From the NCBI GenBank assembly GCA_034509735.1, contig JACGWO010000010.1, positions 9,499,193 to 9,563,192 on the forward strand: 64,000 nucleotides of DNA, written 5' to 3'. This DNA is from Sesamum alatum. Taxonomy: Eukaryota; Streptophyta; Magnoliopsida; Lamiales; Pedaliaceae. A program made the position numbers and the translations under genes. Shown here piece after piece: positions 22,441-33,190 of this stretch. Numbering within the stretch: the first letter of the stretch is position 1; every line of letters starts with the position of its first letter. The notes beneath the pieces were generated by a model that saw nothing but the letters and a program-made list of their open reading frames with translations, had not been told where the DNA came from and did not search any database.

Positions 22441-23449
22441 ATTATTAATATATATTATAAATAAACAATTATAGTATTACATCTAAATCCTAAATAATTT
22501 TTGCATGTACCCAACTCTATATAACAAATAAAAAAAATAAAAAATTAGTTGATAAGAAATTTAATAATTATTTTAAATTTTAAATTGAAAACTAATAGTC
22601 TATGTTAAGTTATTTAATCTAAATTGATATTATAAGTAATTAAAAAATAAAATACTAGTTTAATGTATTCTTTGTTTAATATAATTCATTGTCAATCGTA
22701 AAATGATATTACTTGAAGAGAAGATTAATAATTTAGATAAACATATTCTTTGTCTTATACAATTCATTTTAGATATATATATATATTATTATATAATGAG
22801 ATCAAAAATTTAATTAACAATTACAATATTTTAAAATCCAACCACCCGATTCATACCAAATTTTAATATATATAAGTTTGTGTCCATTAGATCATATTAG
22901 ACGGTACGATTTACAATCACGTGTCCCGATTCAACGATACACCGTCTTAAATAATTACTCTTTTGTTCTGAGTACGATATCTCAACATCCGGATACCCAA
23001 TAAGTCTATAACTTTACCAAATGTATTTTTTTGTAAGTTTGATCATATCTAACGATTTGATCTGAATTTTAACGATCCAATTAACCCATGTTGTTCAACA
23101 ATATAAGATGATAATTACATCAATGTAATACTAACATTTATAAATATACAAATTTATTGCATATTGTGAACATATATCAATCTCAACTATAAACACTTTT
23201 ATGTATTTCAATTGCATTATTACAGGAATGGATATTTTCTACAATATTAAATTGTTCAGTATGAATTTTTTTTTAGTATATTTTACTAATAATATTACTA
23301 CTAAACTAATTAGTAGTTTATATTTATAACAATAAATTAAAATATTATATTATATATTTAATATTTTGATAATTAATATAATAATATTTAATTTCTTGTT
23401 TTAACTTAGGCATGAAAGTATATTTTAATATCTTGTGTTTAAGAAATGA
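22441..23449. other. Gene-free AT-rich spacer
   Basis: Nothing recognised beyond short AT-rich repeats. Confidence 0.65.
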
Positions 23450-23760
23450 AAAAGCAATTGCTCGAGCCCATTGAGTCACGTCCAAATTAATGGGGTTCAA
23501 TAATCAGAAATAAATACTTGCAAAATAAATGTTAGCACTCCGATTCTTAAGTTAGTAGATGAATTAGAATAAACAATTTAAAATACTGGTAAAAAAAATA
23601 TACTCAAAATGCTAATATGTAAAAATTACCTCAAATATTTGATTCACTTCTATTTATAGGATTTTCATCAATAGAGTTTTGACTAATCAACGACGTATAA
23701 AATTCTTGGTCGACCATATATTTTCTTTAGTATGGAGAATAATGGTTGTATTTATATTAA
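23450..23760 (-). mobile_element. Degenerate Tat-type LTR fragment (LTR-like copy 5) with adjacent PP2C intron-like sequence
   Basis: It starts with 'gcaattgctcgagcccat', carries the 'gttagcactccgattcttaa' block and ends with 'tttataggattttcatca'. The following 'gagttttgactaatcaac' to 'atggagaataatgg' part also precedes the PP2C copy at 25790 and is probably intron of that gene. Confidence 0.5.
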
Positions 23761-24068
23761 AAATACAATAGATAGCAAGAAGTATAGGTATAATCGTATA
23801 AACTGAAAGGGGTTGTTTTAGTTCATTTTAACACATCTTAACTATTACAAAAGTTACATGAGAAAGACGAAACTTGATATGATAGTAGTTTCCCCTATAC
23901 ACACCTCTAAAATGCTTACTATTCTTTGCACCTCTGTACATATTCTGTCATCTAAGTTTTGCCTTCATTTTATTATTATTGACATTTAGTAATAAACCTT
24001 GTTCTATTATCGCTCGACATTATCAATGGGGTTATGCTGATACTTCTCAAACACTCTCATACTTATGT

Positions 24069-24643
24069 TTGATATTTAAATCCATGAATCATATTAGAAC
24101 CTAAAATTATGTTTATGTCTCAGAGCTAGAGAAGACAAGTGCCATGTTGTGACTAGCAATGGTTCGTGGGACATTATGACAAAGGAAGAATTCTGTAAAA
24201 TAATAAGTAGAAGAATCTTGATTTGGCACAAAAGGAACGCAACGACCCCATAGGGCCAAGGAGTTGACCCCGCTGTGCAAGTGCAGCCGAATACCTCTCA
24301 AAGTTTGCCCTTCAGAAGGCAACAAGGATAATATTTCTATAATCGTAGTGGATCAGAAAGTGCAAAGGAAATTCAAGATTATGGAAATATTATCCTTGTT
24401 CCATTTCTGAAGGGCGAGGCTCGAGAGGTAGTCAACCGCAACTTGCGCAGCATGGTCAACCACTAGGCCCGTATCCGCTAATGGGTTCGTTGCATTCTTT
24501 ACGTGCTACATTACGATTCATTTTCTAGTCACCTCACAAACTTCTTCATTTGTCATTACACCCCAGAAGCCATCACTAACTAAAACAAGACACTTGTCTT
24601 CTAAAACACTAGACACAAACATGAATTCTTAAATATCTATCAC
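24069..24643. pseudogene. PP2C last-exon inverted duplication, copy 3 (most complete centre)
   Basis: The plus arm (about 24069-24344) encodes in pieces 'YLNP', a stop, 'IILEPKIMFMSQS', 'MTKEEFCKIISRRILIWHKR', and after a frameshift 'GNKDNISIIVVDQKVQRKFK', the full C-terminus of a HAB1-type PP2C. The spacer between arms is 32 bp (24345-24376). The minus arm (24643-24377) encodes 'GDRYLR', 'LEDKCLVLVSDG', 'GVMTNEEVCEVTRK', 'VAVDYLSSLALQKWNKDNIS'. Near the centre the arms are almost perfectly complementary ('acaaggataatatttctata' against 24379-24398). A splice-acceptor-like TTTTTAG precedes the minus arm. Confidence 0.82.
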
Positions 24644-24724
24644 CTAAAAAGTATGAGGGAGAACAGGAAAATTTTGAGTTCATAGCACTCATCAATAACT
24701 TTTTCAGTATCTGTAAGATAATTA

Positions 24725-25005
24725 TTTTTGTGAGTGATGGTATTTGTAAAATTATATAAATACATATATGAATATGCCATGGTGTTTTATAAAATCATGA
24801 GTGCTTTCCATGATACTGAGTGCAAAAAGCATTCCAGCTAGTCGCGTACAAATAAATGGATGTTTATGAAATTTCAACAAAAATATAATTTACGAAATAA
24901 AAATTAGCACTTTGATATTTAAATTAAGAAGTGAATTAAAGTAAAATATTGTAAAATATTGTAATCAAATCACTATAAAATGATAATGAGTATGCTAAAA
25001 CATTT
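24725..25005 (-). mobile_element. Degenerate Tat-type LTR fragment (LTR-like copy 6)
   Basis: It has the 'gagtgctttccatgatact', 'attagcactttgatattta' and 'gtgaattaaagt' blocks, following PP2C copy 3 just as copies 2 and 4 follow theirs. Confidence 0.5.
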
Positions 25006-25194
25006 CCTCGCGCCAAACTAATGGGATTCAATAAAATACTCCTACAACTTATTTTAGTGCAATTTAACACATTATCACTGTTGCAAAGTTGCATGATAGA
25101 GAAGAAACACAACATGATACGACCATGAATTGTATAAGACCCGTATCAGACCCGCCCTGTTGTCAGCTCTAGTGTAAACCCAAATAGAGTTCTT

Positions 25195-25196
<2 letters not shown>

Positions 25197-25232
<36 letters not shown>
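25197..25232. repeat. (AAT)n microsatellite
   Basis: About 12 ATA/AAT units. A shorter version at 21115-21130 sits at the equivalent place in the previous array unit. Confidence 0.9.
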
Positions 25233-25329
25233 AAAACAAAACCTTGGGTTTGTTTGCAAAACCCAGCAGAGGCTTGTTTGTTTATTTTTAATATTACATA
25301 TTTTCATAAAAGTTAAAGAACCTTCAAAA

Positions 25330-25575
25330 TAATTCGAGAAAACAATTGGCAAGCCCTTTGTGTCACGTCCAAATTAATGGGCTTCAATAAAATTTCAAAA
25401 GAAGTATCTGCAAAACAAATGTTAGCACTCCGATACTTAAGTCAGTGAATGAATAAAAACAAAAAATTTAAAATACTATTAAAGAAAATACTCAAAATGC
25501 TAATATGTAAAAATTACCTCAAATATTTGATTAACTTCTATTTATAGAATTTTCATCAATAGAGTTTTAATGAAT
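25330..25575 (-). mobile_element. Degenerate Tat-type LTR fragment (LTR-like copy 7)
   Basis: It carries 'gttagcactccgatactta', 'aaattacctcaaatatttga' and 'tatttatagaattttcatca'. On the minus strand this gives a TATAAATA box, GAGGTAA and a TTTGTTTTGCAG acceptor-like site, as in the intact Tat LTR. Confidence 0.58.
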
Positions 25576-25789
25576 CAATATCGTATAAAATTCTTGGTCA
25601 ACACTTATACTTTTTTACTATGGAGAATAATGGTTACTATGGAGAATATCTCTGTACATATTTTGTCATCTAAGTTTTGCCGTCATTTTTATTATTATTG
25701 GCATATAGTAACAATGCTTGTTTTGTTATGGCTCGACATTATCAATGAGGTTATGCTAATACTTCTCGAGCACTCTCATACTTATGATT

Positions 25790-26360
25790 GATATTTAAGT
25801 CGATATATCATATTCGAACCTAAAATTATATTTATGTCTCAGAGCAAGAGAATGCAAGTGCCATGTTGTGACTAGCGATGGCTTGTGGGACGTTATGACA
25901 AACGAAGAATTCTGTGAAATAACTAGCAGACGAATCTTAATTTAACACAAAAGGAATGCAACGACCCCACTGGACCAAGGAGTTGACCCCGTTGTGCAAG
26001 TGCGGCCGAGTACCTCTCGAACTTTGCCCTTCAGAAGGCATCAAGGATATATTTCTATAATGATAGTCGATCAGAAAGTGCAAAGGAAATTCAAGATTAT
26101 ATAAATATTATCCTTGTTGCATTCTGAAAGGCAAGGGTCGAGAGATAGTCAATCGCAACTTGCGCAACAGGGTCAACCCCTAGGCCCGTATCCGCTAATG
26201 GATTCATTGCATTCTTTATGTGCCGTATTAAGATTCATTTTCTAGCTACCTCACAAATTTCTTCATTTGTCATTACATCCCATAAGCCATCACTAATCAG
26301 AACAAGACACTCGTCTTCTAAAACACGGGGCACAAACATGAATTCTTAAATATCTATCAC
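25790..26360. pseudogene. PP2C last-exon inverted duplication, copy 4
   Basis: The plus arm (about 25790-26061) encodes 'YLSRYIIFEPKIIFMSQSKR' and then, after a small frameshift, 'CHVVTSDGLWDVMTNEEFCE', keeping the PP2C metal-binding SDGLWD motif; a TAA follows 'RRILI'. The spacer is about 26062-26093. The minus arm (26360-26094) encodes 'GDRYLR', 'LEDECLVLISDGLWDVMTNE', 'CEVARK', a stop, and 'GLGVDPVAQVAIDYLSTLAL'. About 90-170 bases upstream of the plus arm, intron-like sequence shared with 23690-24060 is present. It lies nearest to the N-terminal PP2C exon at 26935-27277, which is on the same strand as the minus arm. Confidence 0.82.
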
Positions 26361-26934
26361 CTAAGAAGTATGAGGCCGAACAAAACAGGAAAATTTTGAG
26401 TTCATAGCACTCATCAATAATTCTTTTGTTATCTGTTTTTTGGGTGATGGTATTTGTAAAATCATATACATGAGGCAATATTGCTGCTAGTGCTAGATAC
26501 AACAATCTCATACTAATGGCATGGTACTGGAGAGTGCCTAAGGTAAAGATTTAAACGTTAAATGCTGACACCTAAAGTATATATCCTAACAGAGTATTAT
26601 TCAACTTCTCCCAAACAAGAAAAGAAATGGTCTTAAGGGCTTCTGCAATTCAATATCACCTACTTTTTACACCTAAAACTAGTGCAAAATTCAATGAATT
26701 TACAGCAAAATAGCATAAGCAAACAGGGTATGTAGTCCAAGAATACATTCATCCAACTCTATAGATAACGCAACATATATCGAATTTACATAGAATACAG
26801 TTGCTGCAGTTGTAGGTAAAAATTCGTACACGGGTCATTATCCCGTTTGTTTCTATGTCACATACCGGTAACTATTCTCATACACTTGAAGCCAAATGAA
26901 AAATGAAAGTGCTAGTTAAGAGTACAGAACTATA
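26361..26934. other. Spacer between PP2C array and PP2C N-terminal exon
   Basis: About 26361-26470 is intron-like sequence of the minus arm plus the start of an LTR-like repeat. The rest (26470-26934) has no recognised coding exon; the central PP2C exons are not visible here on either strand. Confidence 0.55.
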
Positions 26935-27277
26935 TCAGAACCGGTGATGAGTCGTCAACGGGGTCTTGAGCAACTGAGAGAATTCATCTTCTTCACTTTC
27001 CTGTACATCTGCATCATCATGAACCAATTCACCATTTTCAGTTATATGTTTTGTTTTACTTTCCCCAAGCAATGATGAGGCACGCTCAATCTTGTCAGTG
27101 TTGGCAAGATCATAACCAGCACCCAAACTAGAAGAATTATCATCCAGCATGATTCCTGGATCTGACAGCAAGCTAGCCGAGATTGAGTCGTTTGATCTCC
27201 ATGCTGTTTGCAATTTCAGAATTTTCACATGCAGAATTACCTAATTTAAGTGAAATCGCAACTGCAGGAGGCGACAT
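26935..27277 (-). pseudogene. PP2C (HAB1-like) N-terminal exon, frameshifted and truncated
   Basis: The minus strand begins 'MSPPAVAISLKLGNSACENS' and continues 'EIANSMEIKRLNLG' before a stop near 27180. In the next frame it goes on 'ASLLSDPGIMLDDNSSS', 'TENGELVHDDADVQESEEDE' and ends 'LLKTPLTTHHRF' with TGA at 26935. The MSP-AVA start, the MEI-RL block, LLSDP and the acidic QESEEDE run follow the order of the regulatory N-terminus of clade-A PP2Cs such as HAB1, which inhibit SnRK2 kinases in abscisic acid signalling. The catalytic domain is missing. A single indel near 27183 explains the frame change. The assignment rests on motif order recalled for the family, not on a search. Confidence 0.68.
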
Positions 27278-28190
27278 CTCTTACGCCATTTCTCTTCTTG
27301 ACATCAACATAAACCTGGAAGCTAACAAGTGGTATCCCGCCCAGAAGCAGGGTCAGGAACTACTAAACAAGAGGCGTAGGCGTAATAGGATACACCGGAA
27401 GAATCAGGACAATAATTTACAAGAAACCGGGTTCACCAATAAAAGGCAAACAAGTTAGAATGCAATATGGATAATTGGAATAAGATCTAGCCGTGAAATA
27501 GAGGATCTAACCTTCCACAAATATAAGATTTATGACTTCGACATCTAATTTCAAAATTCTCTTCCTCTAAAGAACTAACCCCAGAATGCCAAACCTCAAT
27601 TCCCACTAACAACCATTGCATCCTCCGGCAGATGGGAAAAAAGGGGCAAAAATCAAATCCTTATCCATAACTCCAACAAGAAAAATCGTAGAAAAGAACC
27701 CAGAAAAAAGGAAAACCAAACCCCTCAAGATTCACAAGAAACCATGAAAACTTTTTGCCATATGGAACAATGCGTTTCATGGATCTAAGGCAACCCTCGT
27801 CAGCCTCTTGGAAATCAAACAAATCCTCCTCAGCCTCTTGAAAATCAAACAAATCCCCAAACCAATCCAAGACTCATTCTTTAAGAACAAATATACGATA
27901 CAACAAAAAAACAGCTAGAATTACACAACAAACTGGAATAATACCATCACATCGAACAACCAAAACTTTCACAGTGAATCAAGAAAAGAAAGAAGTAAAG
28001 GGTATCTTACCAAGAATCGCATTGAAGCGCCATAAACAGGCCAAGAACTGACAAGGGCTGGAAGGATGCTGAGTAATGCGCACCCTCTGCAGATTTTCAC
28101 CCCTTAGTTTCTGGGATTCAGACTTTGAGAGAGAGAGAGAGGACAGAGAGAGATGTGTGTGTGGAAAAAGCTTATCTATATATATATATA
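27278..28190 (-). promoter_or_regulatory. 5' region of the HAB1-like gene: promoter, 5' UTR, probable 5' intron
   Basis: Read on the minus strand, a CT-rich stretch (28165-28120, (GA)n on the plus strand) is followed by sequence typical of a plant 5' UTR. A small potential first exon ATG at 28033-28031 is followed by a consensus splice donor, TTG|GTAAGAT, at 28011-28010. Downstream is a small direct repeat encoding 'FDFQEAEEDLFDFQEADE' in an open frame (27870-27661) whose status is unclear. The interval 27822-28190 is repeated at 31597-31976. Confidence 0.5.
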
Positions 28191-28357
28191 TATATATATA
28201 TACTTATTTATTTATTTATTTATTTATTTATTATTATTATTATTATTATATTATATTATTATTATATTATATTATATTATTTATTTTATTTTATAAATAT
28301 TTTATTTTATTTTATTTTTTAATTTTATTTTATATTTATATTATATTTATATTATAT
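28174..28357. repeat. Compound AT microsatellite
   Basis: Successive (TA)n, (TTTA)n, (TTA)n and TTATA/TTTTA-type runs. The open frames running through it are composition artefacts. Confidence 0.9.
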
Positions 28358-28358
28358 A

Positions 28359-30766
28359 TCCATAAAAGTATGAATGACCCTAAAAGTTTTTTTCTTTTTT
28401 TGGCACCTAATTAACCTTATAATAATATTATTTTTAAGGATAATTATAAAAATAATTTATTTTTAATCCATACTAATTATTTTTTACATTTATTATTTAC
28501 TCTTTTTAACTACTTTTTACATTATTCATATTTACTCATATTAATTACTTTTCACACTGTACTTATTGACTCATATTAATATTTTTTATATTATATTCAT
28601 AATATAAGAACCTACTAGATAAAAAATACTCTTATGAAATTATAAAAGGAACTACAAAATATAATTACTATTCCACATTGTATAATTTATTGAGTACAAC
28701 AATAATTAAGTTGAATATAATTTTATTCTAAATTAATAACTTAGGTGTTATTCCCATTATAAACAATTCATATAGAAAAAATCAGGTTTGTAGTTTCAAT
28801 GTTTTGAATTAATTTATATTTCATGTATAATTGATTTATAGTACTTAATTTTTTAAATTAAAATTTGAAATATTGTAAAAGAATTGGAGATAAATAATTA
28901 TTAATTAAAAGAATATAATGACTGTTAATAAAATTAAAGAATTGTCAAAATGAAAAAAAAAAACTATAAAACATCCTTAAAAAAGTAGTTTACAAAAATC
29001 TTCAAAAGGTAAATACTCAATATTGGTGTATACACTTAATGCTCCAAAAAATTGGGATCGGAAAAGAATAAATCATAAGCAAAAAAATTAATTAAAGATA
29101 TAAATTTAATTTTACTTGCATTATTCAAAAAAAAAATATTAAAAATTATTTAATAATGGAGGAACAAACATTTTTTATATGATTCATTAGTTTTATTATT
29201 TCAACAATTCATTTAAAATTCTGATATACAAAGTTATTTATGTTATATATATTGTTGAAAATAAAAATAGATCAAGAAGAATGAAAATACTAAAAAATAA
29301 AACTCTATCTAAAGACATATCCTTTTATATAATATTTCAAAACTTTTGAACGATCAATTTGGTAAAAAATGCATTTATATATCTTACAAAAATTCTTGTT
29401 AAGGTATGATGTACGTAGTTAACTTTGTATGATTTATTGTTCTATTGAAAAATTATTTATATACTCGAACTCAATTCAAAACAAGTTTGGTTGAGCAATG
29501 AATTACTATGTGCAAGTTAAATAAAATTATATATTTTTAATATTTTAAATAAAGATTTATTAAAAAAAGTATTCATAATTTTTTACATGATATGTACTTG
29601 GATATGCAAAATATATGGTGAATTTTTTCAATCAATTTCATGATTTAGACTTTAAAATAATTTAAAGTTAATTAGACTAATTCTTGTCGCATCATTACTA
29701 TTATGTTGATTTGTGAGACAAAATCGAAAAACTTCTTTTATGTATATAATCCTTAATAGTATTATCTTTTGATGGTAAATTATGTCAATTATCAACGTAT
29801 TTTTTCTAAACCAAAGCGAGTTTACTAAAAGATAAAATATGCATACACAACTTTCCATAAGAATTGATCTCGTGACCTTACCATCATGAATAATTAATAT
29901 AAGGGTAAATTATATTGACACCCCCTAAGATTAGACCCAATTACACATACACTCACTGTCTTTTGCGAAATTACAGCTACACCCCTCTAAGGATTGTTAG
30001 TGTAATTTTTTTCAAGGGGTATTAGTGTAAGTTTGCTTTTAAATAGGGGGTGTAGTTGTAATACAATTACAACCTCCGGGGGTATAGCTGTAATTTCGCA
30101 AAAGAAAGGGGTGTTTGTGTAATTGGGCCTAACCTCAGGGGGTATCACTGTAATTTATCCTTAATATTATACCTGAGTTAATTGAACATGAATGTCAGCT
30201 CCTTCTCTTACACTATGTACATTGCTCAATTTGAATAAATATCTTGAACTGATAGGATACTTAATTTATTGTTTTTTTTTTCTAGCCAAAATCAAAAGAA
30301 ATGTACATACTATATGAACAACTTTTGAAATGATCTTTTTAAAGGGTTTAAGAAGGAATAGAGCTTAATATAAAAGCACAAAAAAATTTAGAATATTATA
30401 TAAATACGGAAGTTTGTGAATGCAAGGTCTTAGATAATCTAAAAGTTAAGAGAAGTTTTAAAAAGTTCTATATATAAGTGAAGAAGCTTTTCTAGTATTT
30501 AAAGATATTTTCAAAAGAGATTTTGAAAGCTTCTCACCCCACCAATAAATTAATCTTCACCGTCCATTTGAATAGCCAAATGTATAAATATTGGATTGAA
30601 ATTCATTTTTAATAATCAAGTTTGGATTCAATATTTTCATCCAAATTTTCCTATTAAAATCTTTTACTTATTTACACATTATCTAAGAGAGGAGAAAGAA
30701 AAAAATAAATTAATATTGAAAAACAGAAAACAATGCATCACGTGCAACGCACGTTTATTTTACTAG
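28359..30766 (+). mobile_element. Helitron-like element, copy B (both ends)
   Basis: 2.4-kb non-autonomous Helitron-like element. It starts TC (28359) followed by CATAAAAGTATGAATG, and ends with hairpin CGTGC-AAC-GCACG (30741-30753) and CTAG (30763-30766), inserted between A and T. There is no RepHel coding region. Copy A at 5265-7663 is nearly collinear. The terminal hairpin differs between A and B by paired changes in both arms. A third fragment carrying only the 5' end lies at 32967-33190. Confidence 0.72.
29901..30162. mobile_element. Foldback MITE inside Helitron copy B
   Basis: Same element and position as 6789-7051, with AAGGGTAAATTA and TAATTTATCCTT ends. Confidence 0.78.
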
Positions 30767-30767
30767 T

Positions 30768-31588
30768 AGTAATATAAGTACCCCGTCAGAGGCAGATTGA
30801 GATCGAGATTCAGCCCTCTCAGCGTTGGGCCTATAAAAATTGTTCTCATCCACCACCCAATGATGTGTCCGACTCGTTCTGCAATGCCCGGCCGCTAGGG
30901 AACCCAACGCCCGTCTGATTGGCCGTGTATGCCGCCAAATCACATATGATTCCCAAAAAGAAAGAAAGAAAGAAAAGAAAGGAAAAAAAATTAATTTATG
31001 GGTGTTACAACATAATCAAAAAATTAGTGTTCATAAACCGTCGCGAGAAAGGTCTTTTTCTTTTATATATTAATATATATATATATATATAGAATTTGCT
31101 TATGGTAACCTTATATATCTTCGTTGCAACTCGTTTCTTGTAATTTGGAGAATTTTGCTCTTCAAGTTGCAGAATAGATCCATTAAATTCGTTTGGTGTT
31201 TTTTCGTCTCCTGATGGTTCTTCCACCTCGAATCTTAAGTGTTCCTCTCAGACTTCCACAGACGGCGCCAACTAATCCGGGTGGCAGGTAGCGATCCTTG
31301 GTGAGGTCAGTGCTCGCGATCTTGATCTATCGCCCAGAGCGTAGTGGCACCTGAGAAGAGAAAGCACGCCAGGCTAGCTGGGATAGTCCCCGGCGAAGAC
31401 TCTCCGATGCTTAGGTCAGCTCAAGTCCGAGATGGTAAAAATGCGATCTAAGTGAAGTAGTAGACCGAATGCAATCAATAAGTCATACCATTAATGCGAT
31501 GAAACAAGAGTATTTATAGAGTCAAACGTATGTACTTGTCTGGTTCATGTGGCTTCATCTCAAAGCTTAAGATGTCAGAAGACAAATG
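30768..31588 (-). mobile_element. 5' end fragment of a Tat-type Gypsy element, copy B
   Basis: Collinear with 7665-8507. Minus-strand order: partial LTR (31588 to 31273), primer site TGGCGCCGTCT (31270 to 31260), leader, and a gag start (31226) reading MEEPSGDEKTPNEFNGSILQ that is lost in a (TA)n tract after about 50 codons. The LTR breaks at 31588, where duplicated PP2C 5' sequence begins. Confidence 0.65.
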
Positions 31589-31596
31589 CTCCAAAC

Positions 31597-31976
31597 AAAT
31601 CCTCCTCAGCCTCTTGAAAATCAAACAAATCCCCAAACCAATCCAAGACTCATTCTTTAAGAACAAATATACGATACAACAAAAAAACAGCTAGAATTAC
31701 ACAACAAACTGGAACAATACCATCACATCGAACAACCAAAACTTTCACAGTGAATCAAGAAAAGAAAGAATTAAAGGGTCTCTTACCAAGAATCGCATTG
31801 AAGCGCCATAAACATGCCAAGAACTGACAAGGGCTGGAAGTATGCTGAGTAATGCGCACGCTCTGCAGATTTTCACCCCTTAGTTTCTGGGATTCAGACT
31901 TTGAGAGAGAGAGAGAGAGGACAGAGAGAGAGATGCGTGTGTGGAAAAGCTTATCTATATATATATATATATATAT
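31597..31976 (-). repeat. Duplicate of the HAB1-like gene 5' region
   Basis: Near-identical to 27822-28195, including the ATG-donor segment and the (GA)n 5' UTR run. Together with 32967-33190 it shows that a unit of about 3.77 kb starting at 27822 was tandemly duplicated. Confidence 0.85.
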
Positions 31977-32895
31977 AGGGTCGACATCATTTTTGGTCCC
32001 TAAACTATGTCACTTATCCACTTTTGGTCCCTCATGTATCTTAGTCATCAGATTTGGTCCCTCAACTTTAATAATTTCATCAGATTTGGTCCCTCCGTTA
32101 ACTTTTCTGTTAAAACTAACGAACTTTAAGAAAAAAGAAAACAAAAATGAATTTGTGGTCAACAAGGTTCGAACTTGGTTCACATTTTTAACAAAATTGA
32201 CCTATTACCACTGGGCCAAGTCTATGACCTAAAATTTTATTAACCCGATATTTTACTTATTTTATTTCTCTGAAGCAGCCCCAACTTTTATTTTTATTTT
32301 TATTTTTATTTTTAAGTCTCTCAAATTTTTCAAAATGTTTCTAAAGTCCTATATTAGCCCCAAACAACATCGAATACAAAAATCATAAAAATTCAACAAG
32401 ACTAATTCTGAAAAACTCAACAAAAATATACAAGTTATCAAAATACCAAACAATGTCATAAAAGTCATAAACAATACATATGTCATTCATTAAATACATA
32501 AAAATAGTCTGTTTCTGAAATCACCGGCGCAGTAGAGAAAGGGTTTTGAGCCCTTTTGTGATTTGAAGTGGCTGATTTGGGGATATAACACACATAATTT
32601 AGAGGGAAAGTCAATAAGTAATTTGCAGGTTAATAAAAATTTGAATCACGGACTTGGCTCATTGGTAGTAGGTTGGTTTTATTAAAAATGTGACCCAAGT
32701 TTAAACCTTGATGGTCACAAATTCATTTTTTTTTTTTTAATTTTAAAGTCCGTTAATTTTAACAGAAAAGTTAACGGATGGACCAAATCTGATGAAATTA
32801 TTAAAATTGAGGGACCAAATCTGATGAGTAGGATACATGAGGGACCAAAAGGGGATAAGTGGCATAGTTTAGGGACCAAAAATGATATTTACCCT
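31977..32895. mobile_element. Long-TIR foldback element (Mutator-like MITE) with tRNA-like boxes
   Basis: A 919-bp element inserted in a (TA)n run, with terminal inverted repeats of roughly 270 bp beginning AGGGTCGACATCATTTTTGG and ending with the complement of AGGGTAAATATCATTTTTGG. Both arms repeat the 'ggtccctca'/'tgagggacc' block. There is no transposase. Each arm contains a tRNA-like A box and B box (minus strand: 32218-32201 and 32176-32166; plus strand: 32655-32672 and 32699-32710). Confidence 0.75.
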
Positions 32896-32899
32896 ATAT

Positions 32900-32905
32900 A
32901 TATTA

Positions 32906-32966
<61 letters not shown>
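32900..32966. repeat. (ATT)n microsatellite
   Basis: About 20 ATT/TTA units between the foldback element and the Helitron fragment. Confidence 0.92.
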
Positions 32967-32967
<1 letters not shown>

Positions 32968-33190
32968 CTATAAAAGTATGAATGGCCCTAAAAGTTTCTT
33001 TCTTTTTTTTGGTTTACCTAAATTAACCTTATAATAATATTATTTTTAAGGATAATTATAAAAATAATTTACTTGTAACCCATACTAATTATTTTTTACA
33101 TTTATTATTTACTCTCTTTAACTACTTTTCACATTATTCATATTTACTCATATTAACTACTTTTCACATTATTCATATTTACTCATATTA
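32967..33190 (+). mobile_element. Helitron 5' end fragment (copy C)
   Basis: It starts TCTATAAAAGTATGAATGG and follows copy B for about 220 bp. It is cut by the Copia LTR that follows. Confidence 0.7.

Noticed and set aside
26290..26511. 72-codon minus-strand open frame as a separate small protein
   Set aside because: It is a frame-shifted reading of the PP2C minus arm (contains LGDRYLR) plus its intron.
28076..28414. 112-codon plus-strand open frame rich in Ile/Tyr
   Set aside because: Runs through GA and TA/TTA microsatellites; translation of simple repeats.
30755..30943. 62-codon minus-strand open frame next to the Helitron end
   Set aside because: Not preserved in the homologous copy at 7660-7850.
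32160..32715. True tRNA genes in the foldback arms
   Set aside because: A and B boxes are present but no complete cloverleaf could be drawn by eye.
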